From an uncultured Succiniclasticum sp. (GTDB lineage Bacteria > Bacillota > Negativicutes > Acidaminococcales > Acidaminococcaceae): a DNA stretch of 64,000 nucleotides. This document shows positions 58,885 through 64,000 of the stretch, one piece after another. A program made the translations under genes and the position numbers. Numbering within the stretch: position 1 is the stretch's first letter; the number at the start of each line of letters is the position of its first letter. Below the pieces are notes generated by a model. It was not told the DNA's origin, made no database searches, and worked only from the letters and a program-made list of their open reading frames with translations. Location of the stretch: assembly GCA_902801365.1 (NCBI GenBank), contig CADCHY010000005.1:29093-93092 (forward strand). Reading direction: 5' to 3'.

Positions 58885-58938
58885 TCTTGCCACCTCTTTC
58901 GAACTCTAAAATACAGCAAATCAAATTGTCACTGAATG

Positions 58939-58967
58939 ATAATACCACAGTTACCTTTTTCTGTCAA
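58939..58967 (-). promoter_or_regulatory. Promoter of rpmG-secE-nusG
   Basis: On the minus strand TTGACA (58962-58967), a 17-nt spacer and TATTAT (58939-58944). Confidence 0.78.
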
Positions 58968-59054
58968 TAAAATTACAAATATTTAAGAAAACACTGATCA
59001 AAGGAGTTCATACAATTAAAGATGAACCGATCAGGGCTTCTCAAAATGATGTAT

Positions 59055-59084
59055 AAAAAAGCTCACGCAAAAATTTGCATGAGC
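59055..59084 (-). terminator. Terminator of the tRNA cluster
   Basis: On the minus strand GCTCATGCAAA (59074-59084) pairs with TTTGCGTGAGC (59061-59071, one G-U) and is followed by TTTTTTATAC. Confidence 0.85.
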
Positions 59085-59096
59085 CTTTATTTCAAA

Positions 59097-59173
59097 TGGT
59101 GGCGGCACACGGATTTGAACCGCGGACACAGCGGGTATGAACCGCTTGCTCTGGCCAACTGAGCTATGCCGCC
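59097..59173 (-). tRNA. tRNA-Met (CAT), elongator, CCA encoded
   Basis: The 77-nt cloverleaf has acceptor GGCGGCA/TGCCGCC and anticodon loop TTCATAC. The GGCGG acceptor resembles elongator tRNA-Met of Bacillus; tRNA-Ile2 (lysidine-modified CAT) is the less likely alternative. Confidence 0.9.
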
Positions 59174-59181
59174 TTATATAA

Positions 59182-59257
<76 letters not shown>

Positions 59258-59267
59258 ATCATCATTA

Positions 59268-59343
<76 letters not shown>

Positions 59344-59349
59344 ATAAAA

Positions 59350-59434
59350 TGGTGGAGGGGGTTGGATTCGAACCAACGAAGCGAAACGCGGCAGATTTAC
59401 AGTCTGCTCCCTTTAGCCACTCGGGAACCCCTCC
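59350..59434 (-). tRNA. tRNA-Tyr (GTA), long variable arm, CCA encoded
   Basis: The 85-nt gene is a class II tRNA with acceptor GGAGGGG/CCCCTCC, anticodon loop CTGTAAA and an extra arm near GCGTTTCGC. Confidence 0.95.
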
Positions 59435-59446
59435 ATTAAAACCTTC

Positions 59447-59522
59447 TGGAGCTGACAATAGGAATCGAACCTACAACCTACGGTTTACAAAACCGTTGCT
59501 CTGCCTGTTGAGCTATGTCAGC
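59447..59522 (-). tRNA. tRNA-Thr (TGT), CCA encoded
   Basis: The 76-nt cloverleaf has acceptor GCTGACA/TGTCAGC and anticodon loop TTTGTAA. It is the first of the five tRNAs after the promoter. Confidence 0.95.
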
Positions 59523-59543
59523 GTGATTTCAGTGACAGTAAGT

Positions 59544-59572
59544 ATAATACATGAAACCGAAGAGTTTGTCAA
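59544..59572 (-). promoter_or_regulatory. Promoter of the five-tRNA cluster
   Basis: On the minus strand TTGACA (59567-59572), a 17-nt spacer and TATTAT (59544-59549), about 20 nt before the first tRNA. Confidence 0.78.
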
Positions 59573-59602
59573 CTGTTTTTTCTAACTTTCTTGACAATAG
59601 CC

Positions 59603-59639
59603 AAAAAAATAAAGACGCACCCGCATAAACAGGTGCGTC
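59603..59639 (-). terminator. Terminator after pfkA
   Basis: GACGCACC (59614-59621) pairs with GGTGCGTC (59632-59639); the minus-strand tail is TTTATTTTTTTGG. Confidence 0.88.
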
Positions 59640-59649
59640 CCGGTAACAC

Positions 59650-60753
59650 CTATTCTTCATCGCCAAAGCAAATTCCGATGCTTCTTGCAGCCTGGACAAT
59701 TTCATTGTCCGGGGTGACGGACCTGGGTTTTCCTCCCGCTTCCTGCAGGGGAACCGTACCGATCGAATCATTGTGGAGAGAAACCATAACATCAAAATTC
59801 CCTGCAATGCACGCTTCTATGGCAGCCACGCCGTACCGGGTACATAAAACCCGGTCAAAGGCAGTCGGCGAACCGCCTCTCTGTAAATAACCTAAAATCG
59901 TGCTGCGCGCTTCAATCCCGGTCAGCTCTTCCAATTGCTGGGCCAGCTTATTGCCAACCCCTCCCAGGCGGATCGGCTCAAAACTGTCTTTGACAATACG
60001 GGCCACCGTCATTTCGCCGCCTTCCGGTTTAGCTCCTTCCGCCACAACGATGATGCTGAACATCTTTCCTTCCTGCTGGCGTTTGAGGATTTTCTTCGCC
60101 ACGGCATCCAGATGATAGGGTATTTCCGGAATCAAAATTACATCCGCCCCGCCTGCGACACCGGAATGAAGGGCGATCCAGCCGGCATACCGGCCCATGA
60201 CTTCCAGGATCATGATCCTGTGGTGGGATTCCGCCGTAGTATGCAGACGGTCGACAGCCTCAGTGGCTACCGCCATAGCGGTGTCAAAACCGAAAGTCCG
60301 TTCCGTGCATGGCAAGTCATTATCTATCGTTTTGGGAACGCCAATCACTTTTACGCCGCATTCCCGGGAAAGCTGGGCGCCGATAGCCAGGCTGCCGTCC
60401 CCGCCAATCACGATCAGCGTTTCGATTCCGCGTTTTGCCAGATTTCTTACAATGGTTTCACTTTCATCCGTATAAGAAACCGAACCGTCTTTTTCAATAT
60501 GCGCAAACTTAAACGGGTTATCCCGGTTGGTAGTTCCCAAAACCGTGCCGCCCCGCGGCAGGATACCGGATACATCTTCATACGTCAGGAGTTTCATCCG
60601 GTTCTTGATCAGCCCGTTAAAGCCGTTTTCAACACCATAAATCTGATATCCGTGTCCTAACGCAGCCTTGACCACCGCGTTCAGGACCGCATTTAATCCC
60701 GGACAGTCGCCGCCCCCGGTCAGAACGGCCAATGTCCCTTTTACATTTATCAT
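59650..60753 (-). CDS. pfkA: 6-phosphofructokinase
   Basis: The 367-residue protein phosphorylates fructose 6-phosphate in glycolysis. GGGDCPGLN (13-21) begins the phosphate-donor loop; PKTIDND (140-146) holds the catalytic Asp pair and MGRYAGWIAL follows. The donor site combines Gly in GGDGS (117-121), usual for ATP enzymes, with Lys in PKTIDND, usual for pyrophosphate enzymes; this pairing is seen in the group III type, so the donor is uncertain but ATP is more likely. ATG at 60753 has GAGGGG upstream. It lies directly downstream of the small P-loop gene (15 nt). Confidence 0.93.
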   Translation of the reverse strand: MINVKGTLAVLTGGGDCPGLNAVLNAVVKAALGHGYQIYGVENGFNGLIKNRMKLLTYEDVSGILPRGGTVLGTTNRDNPFKFAHIEKDGSVSYTDESETIVRNLAKRGIETLIVIGGDGSLAIGAQLSRECGVKVIGVPKTIDNDLPCTERTFGFDTAMAVATEAVDRLHTTAESHHRIMILEVMGRYAGWIALHSGVAGGADVILIPEIPYHLDAVAKKILKRQQEGKMFSIIVVAEGAKPEGGEMTVARIVKDSFEPIRLGGVGNKLAQQLEELTGIEARSTILGYLQRGGSPTAFDRVLCTRYGVAAIEACIAGNFDVMVSLHNDSIGTVPLQEAGGKPRSVTPDNEIVQAARSIGICFGDEE

Positions 60754-60768
60754 TTGTCCCCTCAAGTG

Positions 60769-61227
60769 TTAATCAACGTTCCAAATCGTAAAACCGTCCT
60801 CCGGAATCCGGATGGATTCGGTGCCGTCAAATTTGTCATAGCACAGCATGCCGTCTTTCACATATCCGGGCCAGGCGGCAACCAGCACAAACTTCTGCCC
60901 CAGTTCTTTAAGCAGGGCAGCAACGTCCAGATTAAATACCGGCACAAATAAAGTCTGTAAACGATCTAACAAGATAACATCAGAATTATAACTGGCAAGC
61001 GCTTCGCCCATCATCTCCGGCGCTTTGGCATTCCGTTCTTCCTTCGGAACCGCCAAAAATTCTTCACTGATCAGTAAACGGCAATCTACATAATCCCATT
61101 TCTTGTCTTCGGCGGCTTCGCGCAAAACCTTGCTTTTGCCGCTGCCGGGCTTACCAGTTACAAAAATAACTCCTTTTGCTTCTTTTGCTGCCTCTACAAC
61201 CTTTACGAATTCTTCTGTCTGACTCAT
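60769..61227 (-). CDS. Small P-loop ATPase resembling BrxF of BREX-3 systems
   Basis: The 152-residue protein is one P-loop domain: Walker A GKPGSGKS (25-32), a Walker B-like VILLDRLQTLF (84-94), and the block VLVAAWPGYVKDGMLCY (114-130). The order of these blocks, the overall length and the AWPG element recall BrxF, the small ATPase of type 3 BREX phage-defence systems; this match is from memory and not confirmed by a search. No other BREX gene (brxC, pglZ, pglX, brxL) is in the window. It lies between sigH and pfkA and is 15 nt from pfkA, so the pair may be cotranscribed. Another housekeeping role is possible. Confidence 0.6.
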   Translation of the reverse strand: MSQTEEFVKVVEAAKEAKGVIFVTGKPGSGKSKVLREAAEDKKWDYVDCRLLISEEFLAVPKEERNAKAPEMMGEALASYNSDVILLDRLQTLFVPVFNLDVAALLKELGQKFVLVAAWPGYVKDGMLCYDKFDGTESIRIPEDGFTIWNVD

Positions 61228-61403
61228 TTTAATTACCTCCTAAACCTGTTAACAGATCAATATCTGGAAATGCCGGAACATTTAATTCTTTATAACAATA
61301 ACCATTCGCTGTTTCCGGATAAAATCCTTTAAAGTCACTTATATTTTATACTATTCTTCATTTCAATACAACAGTATGTTTCAGATTTATCAATTTCATC
61401 CGC
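61228..61403 (-). other. Gap between sigH and the BrxF-like gene
   Basis: 176 nt, AT-rich near 61330-61380. No gene, clear terminator or strong promoter was found; a promoter for the BrxF-like gene may lie here. Confidence 0.4.
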
Positions 61404-62126
61404 TTAACTGTCTTTTCGCTTGTCCCGTTTACGGGGTTCGATGGAAAGGATACAGGAACATACCGCATATATATCAGCATCTCCGCTATGGGCCTCTTTG
61501 TATTTTTCCACTTTCCTTTTGACACGCTGCAGCGCATTGTCAATGGATTTAATATGCCGGTGCAGCTCTCTGGCCGTTTCCTGGTACGATTTCCCGTCCA
61601 GGTAATTCATGAAAACTTCCCATTCCAGATTGCTGAGGATCATGTTCATCTTATTTTTAATTTCGATAAACTCTTCCCTCCGGATGATCATCTCTTCCGG
61701 ATTCACCACTTTGGCGCCGCTGGAAATCACATCCAGCAGAGTCCGGTCCGAATCCTGTTCATAAATGGGTTTATTCAATGATACATAGGAATTCAGCGGA
61801 ATATGCTTTTGCCGGGTCGCGGTTTTAATGGCCGTTATAATCTGACGGGTCACGCACAACTCCGCAAACGAGCGGAATGACGCCTGTTTATCCCGGCGGA
61901 AATCGCGGATTGCCTTATACAGGCCTATCATTCCTTCCTGAATGATGTCTTCCCGTTCCGCTCCAATCAGGAAATAGCTCTTTGCTTTTCCGCGCACAAA
62001 ATTGCGATACTTATGCAGCAGATATTCCTGGGCCAATACATTATTCTCCGTATTTGCCAGTTCAACAATGTCCTCATCCGGCATATCAGAAAATCTGGCG
62101 TAGGGATCGCCGGTCACCCCGTTCAT
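61404..62126 (-). CDS. sigH: RNA polymerase sigma-H factor
   Basis: The 240-residue sigma-70 family protein has region 2 (about 35-105: EDIIQEGMIGLYKAIRDF, then SFRSFAELCVTRQIITAIK) and region 4 (about 160-208: SNLEWEVFMNYLDGKSYQETA). Its place next to yacP and rlmB identifies it as sigH, which in Bacillus drives transition-phase and competence genes. The tail after region 4 (213-240) is extra compared with Bacillus SigH and includes CSC and a basic end. It is transcribed from 62215-62244. Whether this organism sporulates cannot be told. Confidence 0.92.
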   Translation of the reverse strand: MNGVTGDPYARFSDMPDEDIVELANTENNVLAQEYLLHKYRNFVRGKAKSYFLIGAEREDIIQEGMIGLYKAIRDFRRDKQASFRSFAELCVTRQIITAIKTATRQKHIPLNSYVSLNKPIYEQDSDRTLLDVISSGAKVVNPEEMIIRREEFIEIKNKMNMILSNLEWEVFMNYLDGKSYQETARELHRHIKSIDNALQRVKRKVEKYKEAHSGDADIYAVCSCILSIEPRKRDKRKDS

Positions 62127-62336
62127 CTATTCTCCACCTTCCAATAATAGCAAAACATTTCTCTCCCAGCCGGGCGGCTGTTTCTTAAGGATATTAAAAT
62201 TTAAAGATATTAAAATTATACACGACAGGCTGCCACAACGTCAAACAAAGCACAACGGCGCAACTGTAACATCCGTTATTAAACCGCGGCCTCTGTTGTC
62301 AGCAGCAACATCCGTTATTCCTAACGGTAAGCCGGT
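62127..62336 (-). other. Gap between yacP and sigH with short direct repeats
   Basis: This region holds the sigH promoter (62215-62244), an AT-rich tandem GATATTAAAAT near 62190-62216, and the 13-nt direct repeat AACATCCGTTATT at 62268-62280 and 62307-62319. No ORF is seen. Confidence 0.5.
62215..62244 (-). promoter_or_regulatory. Promoter of sigH
   Basis: On the minus strand TTGACG (62239-62244), an 18-nt spacer and TATAAT (62215-62220). Confidence 0.75.
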
Positions 62337-62849
62337 TTATCCCCGTCTTAATCTTTCCAGGTGCGATGCCACGTCTCCGTCAATACGGCCGCCCAGTTCC
62401 CGCCGGCCTGAACGGCCCGGCAGTTTGTCTATTTTTTCTTTAATCTCTTTTTTGGTTTTATAATACATTTCCCGGAATTCACGGGCGGGAATGCGGAGCG
62501 CTCCGGAACCGAGCACGCTGTCCTGTTCGGCTTTGTCGCTGGTAACAACAGAGACCTTGATGCCCTTCCTGGCTATCTGATACGTCTCCCGCTCGATCCA
62601 GCTGTCAGCCGTTTCCTGTTCGGCCGTATAAACCACCGTACACCCGCGGATGTGTTCCGTTGCTTCCGGTCCTTTTGCATCCATTGCGTCAAACACAACC
62701 ACGGCTTCATAGCCATGAAAGGATGAAAACTCCGCGACCCTGTCTATCAGCATTTCGCGGGCATGTTCCAGGTCACTTTCCCGGATCCCCGCAAAATCCT
62801 GCCAGTTATTGATGACGTTGTACCCGTCAACCAGATAATACTCTTTCAT
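62337..62849 (-). CDS. yacP: NYN/PIN-domain ribonuclease, YacP (Rae1) family
   Basis: The 170-residue protein has the NYN fold with EYYLVDGYNVINNW and AVVVFDAMDAKG supplying acidic active-site residues. Bacillus YacP (Rae1) cuts mRNA in a ribosome-dependent way; the same role is likely but not shown here. Its start overlaps the rlmB stop (ATGA), indicating coupled translation. Confidence 0.92.
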   Translation of the reverse strand: MKEYYLVDGYNVINNWQDFAGIRESDLEHAREMLIDRVAEFSSFHGYEAVVVFDAMDAKGPEATEHIRGCTVVYTAEQETADSWIERETYQIARKGIKVSVVTSDKAEQDSVLGSGALRIPAREFREMYYKTKKEIKEKIDKLPGRSGRRELGGRIDGDVASHLERLRRG

Positions 62850-63595
62850 TTCGCGGCCTTCTGCATCCGCTGCCGCACCACTTCAAACAGCAGGACAGCT
62901 CCCGCAGCGGAAGCATTCAGGGAGTTTACGCCGCCCTGCATGGGTATCCGGACAAGCATATCACAGTTTTCCTTTACCAGATGTCCCATGCCTTTTCCTT
63001 CTGCGCCCACTACCAGGACAAGAGGCCGGTCAAGGTCTGTTTCAAAATAAAGGCTGTCCCCTTCCATGTCCGCCCCGGCGACCCAGAACCCCTGTTCTTT
63101 TAAGCTCCGCAACGTCTGGACGATATTACCGATCTGTACTACCGGCACATAATTAACAGCTCCGGCCGAAATCTTTGCCACAACCATGTTCAGGGGGCAG
63201 CTTCGCCGCCTGGGCAATAAAACACCGTGTACCCCGGCAGCGTCCGCGCTGCGGATCAGGGCACCGACGTTCTGCGGATCCTGCAATTCGTCCAGCAGAA
63301 GCAAAAACGGTGTTTCGTTCCGGGACGCAGCCCGTTCCAAAACCGTTTCCAAAGAACTGAACGCAATGGGGGATGCCAATGCCACAATCCCCTGGTGACG
63401 TATTCCCGGAGCCAGCCTGTCCAGTTTTTCGGACTGTACATATTCTACCGGTACGGCCGCACTCTGCGCCGCCGCGATAATTTTTCCCAGGCTGCCGCCC
63501 TGCAGCCCCGCTTTAATGAAAATCTTATTGACCGGACGTTTGCTGGACAACGCCTCAAACACCGCATTACGCCCGGCAACAATTTCTTCTGTCAT
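62846..63595 (-). CDS. rlmB: 23S rRNA (guanosine-2'-O-)-methyltransferase RlmB
   Basis: The 249-residue SPOUT methyltransferase has the N-terminal substrate-binding domain and the knotted domain with LLDELQDPQNVGALIRSADA, VVGAEGKGM and MQGGVNSLNASAA. The family 2'-O-methylates G2251 of 23S rRNA in E. coli. It lies between thyX and yacP, as in many Firmicutes where mrnC precedes it. Confidence 0.94.
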   Translation of the reverse strand: MTEEIVAGRNAVFEALSSKRPVNKIFIKAGLQGGSLGKIIAAAQSAAVPVEYVQSEKLDRLAPGIRHQGIVALASPIAFSSLETVLERAASRNETPFLLLLDELQDPQNVGALIRSADAAGVHGVLLPRRRSCPLNMVVAKISAGAVNYVPVVQIGNIVQTLRSLKEQGFWVAGADMEGDSLYFETDLDRPLVLVVGAEGKGMGHLVKENCDMLVRIPMQGGVNSLNASAAGAVLLFEVVRQRMQKAAK

Positions 63596-63715
63596 AAACG
63601 CTCCTTTAAGGGAACTCTGATTAACCCATCAGACACACCTGTCCGATCAGGTTCTCCTTAAATAAACCGGCAGCAGAAATACCGCCGGATATAAAAGCCT
63701 GAACCTGCGTTTTAC

Positions 63716-64000
63716 TTAATCGTTTTTGCTAGGCAAAAACAGTTCCGCAACATCTTTGCCTTCAGCCTGATACTGTTTTACTTTCGGCAAAATACCGCAG
63801 CTCATCTTTCCTTCTTTACAGGTACCTTTGGCCACACAGTCCGGGCCCGCTTTTTCAAACAAAACAGGGGCCACTTTACGGCATTCCATCAGCATCTTCC
63901 AGGCCAGCTCGCGGATTTCCCACTGGGCCCGGTTGCAGCAGCGTAAATTGAAGAAATTGTAGAGTGAACGGGCATTAAAGGTGCAGACGATTTTCGTTTC
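63716..64000 (-). CDS. thyX: FAD-dependent thymidylate synthase ThyX (C-terminal part, runs off the window)
   Basis: The last 94 residues are present; the gene begins past the window end. The block [19 protein letters not shown] is the diagnostic ThyX C-terminal motif, whose Arg takes part in dUMP methylation with FAD and methylenetetrahydrofolate. The rest ends in LFLPSKND. It precedes rlmB by 120 nt on the same strand; no terminator was recognised between them. Confidence 0.92.
   Translation of the reverse strand, partial: ETKIVCTFNARSLYNFFNLRCCNRAQWEIRELAWKMLMECRKVAPVLFEKAGPDCVAKGTCKEGKMSCGILPKVKQYQAEGKDVAELFLPSKND

Noticed and set aside
60769..61227. A complete BREX defence island
   Set aside because: No brxC, pglZ, pglX, brxL or helicase gene is in the window; only the BrxF-like P-loop gene is present.

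Overview
This 64 kb window looks like a chromosomal segment of a low-to-mid GC Firmicute. The class Negativicutes, probably near Acidaminococcus or Phascolarctobacterium, is the best guess. Reasons are the Firmicute order of the ribosomal and RNA polymerase genes, a sigH gene next to yacP and rlmB, zinc-type S14, L33 and L36, a class III fructose bisphosphatase, a TctABC carboxylate transporter and lipoprotein binding proteins. The assignment is inference from gene content and order; no 16S gene is present.

Positions 1-22.9 kb form an accessory and metabolic region with genes on both strands. It holds the start of an amino acid ABC binding protein behind a 330-nt leader, an HD-GYP protein, a class III CoA transferase, a YbaK-type deacylase, a TctCBA carboxylate transporter, a sialidase-fold protein, serC with a DUF1015 gene, azlCD, a secreted serine hydrolase, a P-type ATPase that seems to lack its whole actuator domain, the AmmeMemoRadiSam gene pair, fbp, two small secreted proteins and an MFS pump. 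Well-formed promoters and terminators mark most units.

Positions 22.8-47 kb, almost all on the minus strand, hold a continuous translation super-cluster. In transcription order this is L7Ae-like, rpsL, rpsG, fusA, tuf (str unit), then rpsJ through rplQ (S10, spc and alpha units with secY, adk, infA and rpoA), then ecfA1-ecfA2-ecfT-truA, then rplM-rpsI, then tRNA-Val. Positions 47.2-58.9 kb hold rpmG-secE-nusG-rplK-rplA-rplJ-rplL-rpoB-rpoC. Positions 59.1-64 kb hold thyX (partial), rlmB, yacP, sigH, a small P-loop protein resembling BrxF of BREX-3 systems, pfkA and five tRNA genes. In many Firmicutes sigH lies just before rpmG-secE-nusG, so the P-loop gene, pfkA and the tRNAs look like an insertion into that order.

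The most interesting items are the P-type ATPase without an A-domain, the orphan BrxF-like gene, a family of three intergenic palindromic elements sharing arms (about 10.5, 18.2 and 24.1 kb), and two long leaders of unknown type in front of the binding-protein and HD-GYP genes. No CRISPR array, prophage or transposase gene was seen.
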